Part shown: positions 25,096-34,410 of the stretch, one piece after another
Layout of the letters: the number at the start of each line of letters is the position of its first letter
Numbering within the stretch: position 1 is the first letter of the stretch
Assembly: GCA_910588215.1 (NCBI GenBank)
Contig: CAJUQJ010000001.1
Span: 168,456-232,455, forward strand
Length of the DNA: 64,000 nucleotides
Reading direction: 5' to 3'
Origin: an uncultured Lachnospiraceae bacterium
GTDB lineage: Bacteria; Bacillota; Clostridia; Lachnospirales; Lachnospiraceae
Notes under the pieces: generated by a model
What the model saw: only the letters and a program-made list of their open reading frames with translations
What the model was told of the DNA's origin: nothing
Databases searched by the model: none
Made by a program: the position numbers and the translations under genes

Positions 25096-27252
25096 ATGGA
25101 ATTGGTAAGAAATGAAGTAAAAATAGAAGAGTACAGAGAAAGAGCCAGAGAGCTGGTAGGACGGATGACTCTGGAAGAGAAGACGTTTCAGACGATAAAC
25201 AGTGCGGCCAAAATCCAAAGGCTGGGGATCAAAGCATATAACTGGTGGAATGAGGCGCTCCATGGGGTGGCGCGGGCCGGAGTTGCCACGGTGTTCCCGC
25301 AGGCGATCTCCCTGGCAGCTACCTTTGATGAGGATTTTATAGAGCAAGTGGCGGATGCCATTTCCACCGAGGGACGAGCCAAATTCAATATGCAGCAGAA
25401 ATATGAAGATACGGATATTTACAAAGGGCTTACCTTTTGGTCTCCCAATGTAAATATTTTCAGGGATCCCAGATGGGGCAGGGGACATGAGACCTTCGGC
25501 GAGGATCCTTACCTTACTTCAAGGCTTGGGGTGCGTTTTGTGGAGGGGCTGCAGGGGCACGATGAGAATTATCTGAAGGCTGCGGCATGTGCCAAGCATT
25601 TTGCAGTACACAGCGGACCGGAAGACCTGCGCCACAGTTTTAATGCGGTGGTAAGCAGACAAGACCTGTACGAGACATATCTTCCGGCGTTTAAAGCCTG
25701 CGTGCAGGAAGGAAAGGTGGAGGCGGTGATGGGCGCCTACAACCGTACCAACGGGGAACCCTGCTGTGGGAGCAGGACGCTTCTTCTGGATATTCTGCGC
25801 GGGGAATGGGGTTTTCAGGGTCATGTGGTTTCGGACTGCTGGGCGATCAAGGATTTCCACGAAGGCCACGGCGTCACCGGCGGAGCGTTGGAATCCGTAG
25901 CCATGGCAATGAACAATGGATGCGACTTGAACTGCGGGCAGCTGTTTGCTTATCTGACATCGGCGGTGGAGCAGGGCATGGTACCTGAAGAGCGACTGGA
26001 TGAAGCGCTGGTCAATTTGTTCACGACAAGGATGAAGTTGGGAGTGTTTGAGGAGAAGGGCAGCACGCCTTACGATGCTATACCCTATACGGTGGTAGAT
26101 TCCAGGGAGATGAAGGAATTGAACCTGCGGGCAGCGGAGAAATGTATCACACTGCTTAAGAATGAAGATCATTTGCTGCCACTTAATAAATCGAAACTTA
26201 AGACCATCGGCATCATCGGACCCAACGCAGACAACCGCAAGGCGCTTGTGGGCAATTATGAGGGAACTGCCTCCAGATACTACACGGTTTCCGAAGGCAT
26301 TCAGGACTATGTGGGAGATGAGGTGAGAGTTCTTTTCTCCGAAGGCTGCCATCTATATAAAGAAAAGATCAGTAATCTGAGTCAGGGAAGCGACCGGTTG
26401 GCCGAGGTAAAGGGCGTCTGCGATGCGAGTGATGTGATCGTTTTGTGTCTGGGCCTCGATCCGGGACTGGAAGGCGAGGAGGGCGATCAAGGCAATCAGT
26501 ATGCCAGCGGCGATAAGCCGGGACTCGACCTTCCGGGTAAGCAGCAGGAGCTGTTGGAGACGGTTTACGCCAGCGGCAAGCCGGTGGTATTGATTCTCCT
26601 GTCAGGCAGTGCCTTGGCTGTTCCCTGGGCAGATGAACATATTCCGGCCATCATCCAAGGCTGGTATCCGGGCGCACAGGGCGGCAGAGCGATTGCCAGA
26701 GTTCTGTTTGGAGAGAAGAATCCGGAAGGAAGACTGCCTGTTACGTTCTACAGGTCGGCGGAGGAACTGCCGGAATTTACAGACTATTCCATGAAAGGCA
26801 GAACCTACCGGTATATGGAAAACGAGGCGCTTTATCCTTTCGGCTTTGGCTTGTCCTATACGGAATTTACATATGGCAATGCTGCGGTATCTTCCGACGC
26901 GGTGGAGGAAGAAGGCGTCACGGTTCGGGTGGAGGTTGCCAATACCGGCGATAGGGAAGGCACCGAGACGGTTCAGGTATATGTGAAGGCATGCAGGGAA
27001 GGTACGCCCAACCCACAGCTCAAAGGAATACGCAAGGTATCCCTAAAGCCCGGGGAGACGAAAGAGGTCAGCATAGCGCTTTCTCCCGCCGCGTTTGCCC
27101 TGTATGATGAGCAGGCGGTGAACCGGGTGGAAGAAGGCGAGTATGTGATCTACATTGGAGGGAGTCAGCCGGATCGCAGAAGCGTGAAGCTGACAGGCAA
27201 AGAACCTGCAAAGCTGCGGATCATGGCAAAGCAGGAAATGATTATAAAGTAA
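25096..27252 (+). CDS. Glycoside hydrolase family 3, probable beta-xylosidase
   Basis: A 718-residue cytoplasmic GH3 enzyme. The N-terminal TIM-barrel domain has NWWNEALHGVARAG, SPNVNIFRDPRWGRGHETFGEDP and the nucleophile Asp247 in VVSDCWAIKDF. The alpha/beta sandwich domain follows (CITLLKNEDHLLPLNK, GPNADNRKALVGNYEG) and then a C-terminal fibronectin III-like domain (NTGDREGTETVQVYV). SDC rather than SDW after the nucleophile is usual for beta-xylosidases in GH3. The ribosome site AGGAG is 8 bases from the ATG. It opens the operon with GH67 and the transporter, so it likely releases xylose from imported xylo-oligosaccharides. Confidence 0.9.
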   Translation: MELVRNEVKIEEYRERARELVGRMTLEEKTFQTINSAAKIQRLGIKAYNWWNEALHGVARAGVATVFPQAISLAATFDEDFIEQVADAISTEGRAKFNMQQKYEDTDIYKGLTFWSPNVNIFRDPRWGRGHETFGEDPYLTSRLGVRFVEGLQGHDENYLKAAACAKHFAVHSGPEDLRHSFNAVVSRQDLYETYLPAFKACVQEGKVEAVMGAYNRTNGEPCCGSRTLLLDILRGEWGFQGHVVSDCWAIKDFHEGHGVTGGALESVAMAMNNGCDLNCGQLFAYLTSAVEQGMVPEERLDEALVNLFTTRMKLGVFEEKGSTPYDAIPYTVVDSREMKELNLRAAEKCITLLKNEDHLLPLNKSKLKTIGIIGPNADNRKALVGNYEGTASRYYTVSEGIQDYVGDEVRVLFSEGCHLYKEKISNLSQGSDRLAEVKGVCDASDVIVLCLGLDPGLEGEEGDQGNQYASGDKPGLDLPGKQQELLETVYASGKPVVLILLSGSALAVPWADEHIPAIIQGWYPGAQGGRAIARVLFGEKNPEGRLPVTFYRSAEELPEFTDYSMKGRTYRYMENEALYPFGFGLSYTEFTYGNAAVSSDAVEEEGVTVRVEVANTGDREGTETVQVYVKACREGTPNPQLKGIRKVSLKPGETKEVSIALSPAAFALYDEQAVNRVEEGEYVIYIGGSQPDRRSVKLTGKEPAKLRIMAKQEMIIK

Positions 27253-27267
27253 CAGACCGTTACCTGT

Positions 27268-27304
27268 CCCCCGGCTTTTGATGGGAGCATGCAAAAGCCG
27301 GGGC
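27268..27304 (+). other. Strong intercistronic hairpin between the GH3 and GH67 genes
   Basis: CCCCGGCTTTTG (27269-27280) and CAAAAGCCGGGG (27292-27303) form a perfect 12 bp stem with an 11 nt loop and no T tract after it. It is better read as an mRNA processing or stability element than as a terminator (inference). Confidence 0.65.
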
Positions 27305-27342
27305 AGGAGAGCGGTTTGAATCAATGCGGGAGGAGCAGCAGG

Positions 27343-29331
27343 ATGGGATTTGAACAGGCATGGCTTTCCTATCGGAGGATAAGGGAAGACAGTGAGTGGA
27401 GAGGAATCGGCAGAATATATGCCGATGAGGATGATTTCATTACAGGGAATGCGGTAAGAGAGCTGCAGAAGGCATGGAGTGAGATGACGGGAGCGGCCCT
27501 TATGCTGTGCCCAGGTTCCCAGGAGGCGCATCAGGACGGAAGCATCATCTTCAGGCAGGATGAAGGATGCGGGCCGGAAGGGTATCATGTGTTTGAAGAG
27601 GAAGGAAGCGTGGTCATTGCGGCTTCCACGGACTGTGGATGGCTTTACGGCGCTTTTGAACTCATTCACCAGATGCAGATGGAAAATCCGCTTCCAGGGA
27701 TGGATATCAGGAAAGAACCGGTGATGCCGCTGCGTATGTTGAATCACTGGGATAATATGGACGGAAGTATCGAGCGGGGCTATTCGGGGAATTCTTTCTT
27801 CTTTGAAAAGGATGAGATCCTGATCGATGAGAGGACGGTTACTTATGCAAGGCTGCTTGCATCGGTGGGGATCAATGGAGCAGTGATCAACAATGTGAAT
27901 GTGAAGGACGCTGCCACATGGCTGATCACGGACCGATATTTCGACAAGCTGCGCAGATTATCCGAAATTTTTGCCGGTTATGGGATCAAGCTTTTCTTAT
28001 CCCTTAATTATGCCGCACCGGTGGAACTTGGACAGTTAGACAGTGCGGATCCTCTATTGGAAGAGGTGAGGGAATGGTGGAAGAGGCGTATGCAGCTTGT
28101 CTTCGAGCAGATACCTAATCTGGGCGGTTTTCTGATCAAGGCTGATTCGGAAGGGCGTCCCGGGCCATTCACTTACGGAAGGACGCACGCGGACGGCGCC
28201 AATATGTTGGCCGAGGCGGTGGAGCCTTACGGAGGACTTATCATCTGGCGCTGTTTTGTATATAACTGCAAACAGGACTGGAGAGATTACATAACCGATC
28301 GAGCGAGATCGGGCTATGACAATTTTATAGAGCTTGACGGCGCTTTTCGCGACAATGTGATACTGCAGATCAAGAACGGGCCTATGGATTTCCAGGTCAG
28401 GGAACCGGTACATCCTCTGTTTGGTGCTCTTAAGGCCTCCAACCAGATGCTGGAGGTACAGATCGCACAGGAATACACAGGACAGCAGAGGCATGTGTGC
28501 TACCTGATTCCCATGTTTAAAGAGGTTCTCGCGTTCCGTACCTATGCGGCCAAAACGGATGATACAGTGATGGACATTGTATCTGGTAAGACTTTTGGTC
28601 AGACAACATGCGGCATGGCGGCGGTGGCAAATACCGGAAATGATGAGAACTGGACCGGTCATGATCTGGCAGCGGCGAATCTTTACGGATTTGGCAGACT
28701 GGCGTTTACCCCATCGGCCACGGCAGAGGAACTGGCCAAGGAGTGGATCGTCAGGACCTTCGGTAAAGATCAGGAAGTTCGCGAGGTTCTGTTGTTCATA
28801 TTGATGAATTCCTGGAAGGCGTACGAGATGTATAATGCGCCGCTTGGAATCGGATGGATGGTCAATCCCAATTTTCATTACGGACCGAGTGTGGACGGCT
28901 ATGAGTATGACAGGTGGGGCACTTATCACCGGGCCGACCATGCGGGAATCGGTGTTGACAGGAGCCATCACGGAACGGGATATGCAGGACTTTACGAAGA
29001 ACCCAATGCTTCCATGTATGACAGTCCGGAGAGCTGCCCTGACGAGCTGTTACTTTTCTTTCATCATATGCCATATGAGCATAAGCTGCACAGCGGTAAG
29101 ACGGTGATCCAGCATATTTATGATACCCATTTTGAAGGGGTGGAGCTGGTAGATGAGATGGTGAAGCGTTTCGAGGGTCTGGAAGGAAAACTTCCGAATA
29201 AGGCGTTCGGGAGAATGCTGGAGCGGTTCCGACATCAACAAGAACATGCCAGGGAATGGCGGGATCAGATCAATACCTATTTCTACCGAAAGAGCGGTAT
29301 TGCGGATGAAAAGGGAAGAAAAATATTCTGA
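27343..29331 (+). CDS. aguA: Alpha-glucuronidase, glycoside hydrolase family 67
   Basis: A 662-residue enzyme that removes (4-O-methyl)glucuronic acid from the non-reducing end of aldouronates. The N-terminal beta domain includes AWLSYRR. The TIM barrel has MLNHWDNMDGSIERGY, ARLLASVGINGAVINNVNV, FLIKADSEGRPGPFTYGRTHADGAN and WRCFVYN. The segment DNFIELDGAFRDNVILQIKNGPMDFQVREP contains the conserved acidic residues of GH67. The length matches the family (~670-690). ATG 27343 has GGGAGGAG 6 bases upstream; an upstream in-frame ATG at 27289 lies in the intercistronic hairpin. No signal peptide is seen, so it acts on imported aldouronates. Confidence 0.93.
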   Translation: MGFEQAWLSYRRIREDSEWRGIGRIYADEDDFITGNAVRELQKAWSEMTGAALMLCPGSQEAHQDGSIIFRQDEGCGPEGYHVFEEEGSVVIAASTDCGWLYGAFELIHQMQMENPLPGMDIRKEPVMPLRMLNHWDNMDGSIERGYSGNSFFFEKDEILIDERTVTYARLLASVGINGAVINNVNVKDAATWLITDRYFDKLRRLSEIFAGYGIKLFLSLNYAAPVELGQLDSADPLLEEVREWWKRRMQLVFEQIPNLGGFLIKADSEGRPGPFTYGRTHADGANMLAEAVEPYGGLIIWRCFVYNCKQDWRDYITDRARSGYDNFIELDGAFRDNVILQIKNGPMDFQVREPVHPLFGALKASNQMLEVQIAQEYTGQQRHVCYLIPMFKEVLAFRTYAAKTDDTVMDIVSGKTFGQTTCGMAAVANTGNDENWTGHDLAAANLYGFGRLAFTPSATAEELAKEWIVRTFGKDQEVREVLLFILMNSWKAYEMYNAPLGIGWMVNPNFHYGPSVDGYEYDRWGTYHRADHAGIGVDRSHHGTGYAGLYEEPNASMYDSPESCPDELLLFFHHMPYEHKLHSGKTVIQHIYDTHFEGVELVDEMVKRFEGLEGKLPNKAFGRMLERFRHQQEHAREWRDQINTYFYRKSGIADEKGRKIF

Positions 29332-29367
29332 TAAGATCAGGATGGGAATTTGGGAGGTGTTAAAGAA

Positions 29368-30321
29368 ATGACTAAGGTGAAAACAAGTAAACCGGCCGTC
29401 GCAAAGAAAGACAGTACCCGTTCGTATCTGAAAAGATACTGGCAGCTTTATCTTCTTTTGAGCCTGCCGCTGCTGTACCTTTTGATTTTCAAGTATATAC
29501 CGATGGTATATATCCAGATCGCATTCAAAAAGTACAGCATTATCCAGAACGTATGGGAAATGCCATGGGCCAAGAATCATGGATTCGAGTACTTCATCCA
29601 GGCCTTTGGCAGCAATGATTTCCGCCGTGCACTGCGTAATACGGTGGTCTTAAATCTGATGGATCTGGTGATCGGGTTCCCGGCGCCGATCATCTTCGCA
29701 TTGATTCTGAACGAATTGTGCTTCAAACGTTTTAAGAAAGTAGTGCAGACAGTTGCCTATATGCCGCACTTCCTTTCCTGGGTCATCATCTACAGCTTGG
29801 CGCTGCAGCTTTTTGCACCCGGTGAAGGTCTGGTGAACATGGCGATCGAGCGTCTGGGCGGTTCTTCTATTCCGTTTTTGAATGATGCGGCCCACTGGGT
29901 AGGAACATATATCGGTGTCGGCGTATGGCAGAACTTTGGCTGGGGATCCATCGTATATCTGGCAGCGATTGCCGGCATCAACTCGGAACTTTATGAGGCG
30001 GCTTCCGTGGATGGTGCGGGACGTTTCCGCAAAATGTGGAATATCACCCTTCCGGGTATCAAGCCTACGATCGTGGTCTTACTGATCATGAATCTGGGTA
30101 ATATTCTGGGCAGTAATTTTGATCGTCCTTTCGCGTTCCAGAATAATCTGGTCATGAATGTGGCGGATGTAATTTCTACTTATGTATATCGAACCGGTAT
30201 TAAAGGCCTGCAGTTCTCTTTGACAACGGCAGTCGGCCTGTTCCAGTCGGTAGTCGGCGTGCTCTTCCTGCTGATGGCTAACTGGCTGTCCAGAAAACTT
30301 GGAGAAAGGGGGATCTGGTAA
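29368..30321 (+). CDS. lplB: ABC sugar transporter permease, LplB type
   Basis: A 317-residue permease with about six membrane helices after a basic N-terminus (YLKRYWQLYLLLSLPLLYLLIF). The EAA loop is EAASVDGAGRFRKMWNITLPGIKP. LplB-type proteins import complex oligosaccharides. In Paenibacillus sp. JDR-2, lplB and ytcP are part of the aldouronate cluster with aguA, which matches the neighbours here. ATG 29368 has GGGAGGTG upstream; a TTG at 29350 lies before that site. The stop overlaps the next start by one base (TAATG). No ATPase gene is in the window, so a shared MsmK-type ATPase is likely. Confidence 0.9.
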   Translation: MTKVKTSKPAVAKKDSTRSYLKRYWQLYLLLSLPLLYLLIFKYIPMVYIQIAFKKYSIIQNVWEMPWAKNHGFEYFIQAFGSNDFRRALRNTVVLNLMDLVIGFPAPIIFALILNELCFKRFKKVVQTVAYMPHFLSWVIIYSLALQLFAPGEGLVNMAIERLGGSSIPFLNDAAHWVGTYIGVGVWQNFGWGSIVYLAAIAGINSELYEAASVDGAGRFRKMWNITLPGIKPTIVVLLIMNLGNILGSNFDRPFAFQNNLVMNVADVISTYVYRTGIKGLQFSLTTAVGLFQSVVGVLFLLMANWLSRKLGERGIW

Positions 30322-31193
30322 TGAAAGTAAAATCAACTTCTGCAAAAATCGGCGATTGGATTTTTGTCCTGATCTGTGTGCTGATCAGTATCATCTGTGT
30401 AGTACCGATGATCAATCTGCTGGCGAAGTCCTTAAGTTCAACGGATTATCTGGTAAAGAATGCGGTTTCACTCTGGCCCAAGGGCTTTAACCTGGACGCG
30501 TATAAGACGGTCCTGAGCGATCCCAAGTACATCAGGGCATTCTTCTGGACGGTATTTTTGACAGTGGTCTGTACGTTGGTTTCTCTGACCATGACCGTGC
30601 TGTGTGCTTATCCACTTATCTTTGACAAGTTAAAGGGGCGCGGCGTGATCAATATTATCATCACGATCACCATGTTTTTTAACGCAGGTACGATTCCCAA
30701 TTACCTGCTCATGCAGAACCTGGGGCTTTTGGATAATCCGCTGGTGTTGATCCTGCCCAGCTGTCTGAGCGTTTATAACATGATCATCATGAGGAGCTTC
30801 TTCTATGGCATCCCGGACAGCTTAAGGGAGTCTGCGGAAATAGACGGCGCCAGCTTTTTCCAGATCATGATGAAGATCTATGTACCGTTGTCCAAACCGG
30901 TCATGGCCACACTGGCATTGTTCTATGCGGTGGGACGCTGGAACGGTTATTCGGACGCACTGTTATATATGAAGAAAACGGAATTCTATCCGCTGCAGCT
31001 GTTGCTGTACAACATCATCAATAATATTAACTCGGTAGAGGTTGCAACGCAGGAGGGCTTCTCATCCCCGGGACTTACGGCATCCTTGAAAGCAGCGATT
31101 GTTATGTTTTCCACAATACCGATCCTGTGCGTATATCCCTGGCTGCAGAAATATTTTATTCACGGTGTGACCATGGGGGCTGTAAAGGAATAA
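30321..31193 (+). CDS. ytcP: ABC sugar transporter permease, YtcP/LplC type
   Basis: A 290-residue permease with six membrane helices. The EAA loop is ESAEIDGASFFQIMMKIYVPLSKP, and the C-terminus PWLQKYFIHGVTMGAVKE is typical of this class. It is coupled to the preceding permease by a one-base overlap, and the two should form the heteromeric channel of a carbohydrate importer. The N-terminal pattern (DWIFVLICVLISIICVVPMINLLAKSLSS) fits the YtcP class found with aldouronate systems. Confidence 0.9.
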   Translation: MKVKSTSAKIGDWIFVLICVLISIICVVPMINLLAKSLSSTDYLVKNAVSLWPKGFNLDAYKTVLSDPKYIRAFFWTVFLTVVCTLVSLTMTVLCAYPLIFDKLKGRGVINIIITITMFFNAGTIPNYLLMQNLGLLDNPLVLILPSCLSVYNMIIMRSFFYGIPDSLRESAEIDGASFFQIMMKIYVPLSKPVMATLALFYAVGRWNGYSDALLYMKKTEFYPLQLLLYNIINNINSVEVATQEGFSSPGLTASLKAAIVMFSTIPILCVYPWLQKYFIHGVTMGAVKE

Positions 31194-31252
31194 CCGGATC
31201 CTTTCTACGGATTCGTTCATTCAAAATAAACTAAAAACAGGGAGGTAAGACG

Positions 31253-32989
31253 ATGAAGAAAAAACTAATTGCGATTCTGCTGTCGGGTACTATGGTAGCT
31301 CTGACAGCATGTGGCGGCAATGCAGACGGCTCATCCACTCCGGATGCAGGTTCTTCCACTGGGGATTCTCAGGAAGCGGCGGCAGAGGATTCCGGGGATG
31401 CGGGAGAAGAAGCAGAGTCAGCAGGAGATGCGGCAGCGACCGGTGAGCTGGTAGACGGCAAGTTTGCAGAGACCAGGCACATTACAGTTGAGGTCTACGA
31501 CCGTGGTAACGACGGCGGTTCCGATCCGACCAACAATATGTACACTGAGTACATCAAGAAGGGAATGCTGGAAGACCACAATGTTGAGGTGGAATTCGTA
31601 AAGGTGCCCCGCTGGACTGAGGTGGAGGAGATCAACAACCTGCTTGCGGCAGGAACGGCTCCTGATATCTGTGTATCGTACAGTTATCCTACGGTCCTTA
31701 CTTATGCCGAGATGGGAGGAATTCTCGATCTCAGCGGTTATGTGGAGGATTATAAGTCCGAACTGACCAATCTGTGGGATTGGCTTGGCGAAACCAATAT
31801 CTATTGGGACAAAGATCCCGTAGACGGCACGATCTGGGCGATTGAAGGAAAGATTGCAGTTAATAACCGTATTAATACTTTTGTCCGTAAGGACTGGCTT
31901 GACACATTGGGACTTAGCGCACCTACGACGACAGAAGAGTTTGAAGAGATGCTGATCGCGTTTGAAGAGAATAAAGATACGCTTCTCGGTGCGGATGCAG
32001 ATAAGTTGATCCCTTATTCCGTAAGTTACGATGTTGGCTGGAGAGCTGCTACTTTGATCGAGTCCTTTATCGATCCGGATATTTCCGACAAGGAAATGTA
32101 TGTTAACGGATATGATGACAGAAAGCTGACCCAGAACGGTACCAAGGAAGCCGTAAGACTTTTGAACAAATGGTACAATCAAGGCCTGTTGTGGGATAAT
32201 TTCGCATTATACGGCAGCGGCGATACAACGGAAGACGATATGATGAAGGCCGGTTATGTGGGCGCTTTCACACATAACTGGGATTATCCTTTCCGTAACG
32301 GTGAGGACAGCATCAATGTTAACCTGCAGAGAAACGTAGGGGAAGATGCATGCTATATCGCAATCGATCCTTTTGATGATTCCAAGGGAACCCATACCAA
32401 GTATGTATCCAGTACGGCCGGCGATCGTAAGATCTTCTTCCCGCACACCAACGATGAGCCTTTGGCTTGTATGCTGTATCTTGACTGGATCAGTAATCCG
32501 GAGCATATTCAGTATCTGCAGATCGGTGACGAGGGCGTGACGCATAATGTATTAGAGGGCGGTGCAATCCAGACGGTTGCAGCGACAGGCGATGCTATCA
32601 TGAACTCCGGAATGAATATCGACTATACCATTACGTGTAATGGCTTGCACTTTGCAGACGAAGAGCTGACAAAACTCTCCCAGGCGTACAATTATGCAGG
32701 TATTGATCCTGATATTGTTGCAGAGGCGGATAAGATCGCACAGACCGATGCGGTTCCGGCCAAGAATGTTAACGTAGGAGCGATCGAGGCGGAAGCAAAT
32801 ATCGGTGATACTTTGAGTGCGAAACGTGACCAGGTTTATGACAATGCAGTGATCGCATCGGAAGCTGATTTCGACAGTGTTTGGGACAGTATGCTGGCAG
32901 ATTATCTGAATTCAGGCGGTCAGGCGATCATGGACGAGCGCGCTGCAAAATGGCAGGAGACATTCGGCGATACAGATATGCTTCCTTAA
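31253..32989 (+). CDS. lplA: Extracellular solute-binding lipoprotein, LplA type
   Basis: A 578-residue substrate-binding lipoprotein for the two permeases. The signal peptide ends in lipobox LTAC (Cys20), followed by a Ser/Asp/Glu/Ala-rich linker to about residue 62. The mature domain has NNLLAAGTAPDICVSYSYPTV, VRKDWLDTLGLSAPTTTEEFEEML and DGTIWAIEGKI, the pattern of large family 1 sugar-binding proteins. The ribosome site AGGGAGG is strong. It lies last in the import block (permeases first), the reverse of the Paenibacillus order. A ligand of aldouronate type is inferred from context. Confidence 0.9.
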   Translation: MKKKLIAILLSGTMVALTACGGNADGSSTPDAGSSTGDSQEAAAEDSGDAGEEAESAGDAAATGELVDGKFAETRHITVEVYDRGNDGGSDPTNNMYTEYIKKGMLEDHNVEVEFVKVPRWTEVEEINNLLAAGTAPDICVSYSYPTVLTYAEMGGILDLSGYVEDYKSELTNLWDWLGETNIYWDKDPVDGTIWAIEGKIAVNNRINTFVRKDWLDTLGLSAPTTTEEFEEMLIAFEENKDTLLGADADKLIPYSVSYDVGWRAATLIESFIDPDISDKEMYVNGYDDRKLTQNGTKEAVRLLNKWYNQGLLWDNFALYGSGDTTEDDMMKAGYVGAFTHNWDYPFRNGEDSINVNLQRNVGEDACYIAIDPFDDSKGTHTKYVSSTAGDRKIFFPHTNDEPLACMLYLDWISNPEHIQYLQIGDEGVTHNVLEGGAIQTVAATGDAIMNSGMNIDYTITCNGLHFADEELTKLSQAYNYAGIDPDIVAEADKIAQTDAVPAKNVNVGAIEAEANIGDTLSAKRDQVYDNAVIASEADFDSVWDSMLADYLNSGGQAIMDERAAKWQETFGDTDMLP

Positions 32990-33027
32990 GTGTTCGGCCA
33001 GATTAATTAAAGCAACGATTTAAAGGG

Positions 33028-33067
33028 GCTGTTGTAAAAGCGGATAATAATCTGCTTTTACAGCAGC
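33028..33067 (+). terminator. Hairpin after the transporter operon
   Basis: GCTGTTGTAAAAGC (33028-33041) and GCTTTTACAGCAGC (33054-33067) pair over 14 bp with one G-T. The following TTCTATGGTT is a poor T tract, so it may attenuate or stabilise rather than fully terminate. Confidence 0.6.
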
Positions 33068-33121
33068 TTCTATGGTTACATTTTGCAGTAGATTTATTCC
33101 CGTGGGCAATGAGCCGAGTGG

Positions 33122-33150
33122 TTGCTTGCAGCGGGGGCTTTGATTATAAT
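33122..33150 (+). promoter_or_regulatory. Possible uxuAB promoter
   Basis: TTGCTT (33122-33127) and TATAAT (33145-33150), 17 bp spacer. It is upstream of the composite A-B repeat that leads into uxuA. Confidence 0.6.
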
Positions 33151-33199
33151 AGACAGTAGTTGTGAACAAATGGATCAGAGGCAGGGAAAGAACGTTAGG

Positions 33200-33336
33200 G
33201 ACGCCTTGGAACGGAGGTAAGATTGAAAATTTAAATTTTCAATCGCGAGATTTGTGTCTGCGCGTTGCTTGCCACAAACTCGTCTAATGCGACGTCTCAA
33301 CATAGTTGAGACGAAAGCAGCGCAGAAATGGAGGTA
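33200..33336 (+). repeat. Composite of repeat A tail and repeat family B (copy 2)
   Basis: The A tail is GACGCCTTGGAACGGAGG (33200-33217). The B part then follows with the perfect palindrome GAAAATTTAAATTTTC, TCGCGAGATTTGTG, and arms TCTGCGCGTTGCTT and AAGCAGCGCAGA. An extra hairpin CGTCTCAAC-ATA-GTTGAGACG sits in the tip, absent from copy 1. It ends GAAATGGAGGTAACT directly before the uxuA ATG. Region 32990-33339 has no gene. Confidence 0.8.
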
Positions 33337-33339
33337 ACT

Positions 33340-34410
33340 ATGGAAATGACACTCAGATGGTATGGAAGTAAATTTGATACGGTCACGCTTAAGCAGATCC
33401 GTCAGATCCCGGGGGTGACAGGTGTGATCACCACACTTTATGACGCGGCACCGGGGGAGGTGTGGAGCCGGGAGAGAATTCATGCCCTGAAAGAAGAGGT
33501 GGAAGCATCGGGGCTGCACATTGCAGGGATTGAGAGCGTAAATATCCATGATGACATTAAGATCGGCGGGGGCGACAGGGACCGGTATATTGCCAACTAT
33601 ATTGAAACTCTCGAGAATTTAGGCAAAGAGGGCATCCACATGGTATGTTACAATTTCATGCCGGTGTTTGACTGGACAAGAACGGAGCTGGCAAGGGTAA
33701 GGCCGGACGGTTCCACAGTGCTTGCCTACACGCAGGAAGCGGTGGACGCGCTGGACCCGGAGAAGATGTTTGCGTCTATCGCGAAAGACACGAACGGAAC
33801 GGTAATGCCTGGCTGGGAGCCGGAGCGTATGGCAAGGGTAAAAGAGCTTTTTGAGATGTATCAGGATGTGGACGGAGAGAAGCTGTTTGCCAATCTGCAG
33901 TATTTTCTGGAAAAAATCATGCCGGTGTGCAATCAATATGATATTAACATGGCGATCCATCCTGACGATCCTGCATGGAGCGTTTTCGGGCTTCCCAGAA
34001 TCATCATCAACAAAGAGAACATCCTGCGGATGATGAAGATGGTGGACGATCCGCACAACGGTGTTACCTTCTGTTCCGGTTCTTATGGGACGAATCTGGA
34101 AAACGACCTGCCGGATATGATCCGTTCCCTGAAAGGAAGGATTCATTTTGCCCATGTGCGCAATCTGAAATTTATCACGCCCGATAATTTTGAAGAGGCG
34201 GCACATCTATCTTCGGACGGGAATTTTGATATGTATGAGATCATGAGAGCGCTTTATGATATTGGGTTCGAGGGACCGATCCGCCCCGATCACGGAAGGA
34301 TGATCTGGGATGAAGTGGCAATGCCGGGCTACGGCCTGTACGACAGGGCATTGGGAGCGGCCTATCTGAACGGACTTTGGGAAGCCATTGTGAAAGGAGC
34401 TGAAGGTTGA
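33340..34410 (+). CDS. uxuA: Mannonate dehydratase
   Basis: A 356-residue TIM-barrel enzyme that dehydrates D-mannonate to 2-keto-3-deoxygluconate in glucuronate breakdown. Recognised motifs are LRWYGSKFDTVTLKQIRQIPGV at the start, HMVCYNFMPVFDWTR, MAIHPDDPAWSVFGLPRI, FCSGSYGTNLENDLP, IHFAHVRN and RPDHGRMIWDE, which carry the metal-binding His/Cys/Asp residues. ATG 33340 has GGAGG from repeat B 5 bases upstream. The last codons and stop (GAAGGTTGA) fall inside the first bases of the next repeat A copy. Confidence 0.95.
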   Translation: MEMTLRWYGSKFDTVTLKQIRQIPGVTGVITTLYDAAPGEVWSRERIHALKEEVEASGLHIAGIESVNIHDDIKIGGGDRDRYIANYIETLENLGKEGIHMVCYNFMPVFDWTRTELARVRPDGSTVLAYTQEAVDALDPEKMFASIAKDTNGTVMPGWEPERMARVKELFEMYQDVDGEKLFANLQYFLEKIMPVCNQYDINMAIHPDDPAWSVFGLPRIIINKENILRMMKMVDDPHNGVTFCSGSYGTNLENDLPDMIRSLKGRIHFAHVRNLKFITPDNFEEAAHLSSDGNFDMYEIMRALYDIGFEGPIRPDHGRMIWDEVAMPGYGLYDRALGAAYLNGLWEAIVKGAEG

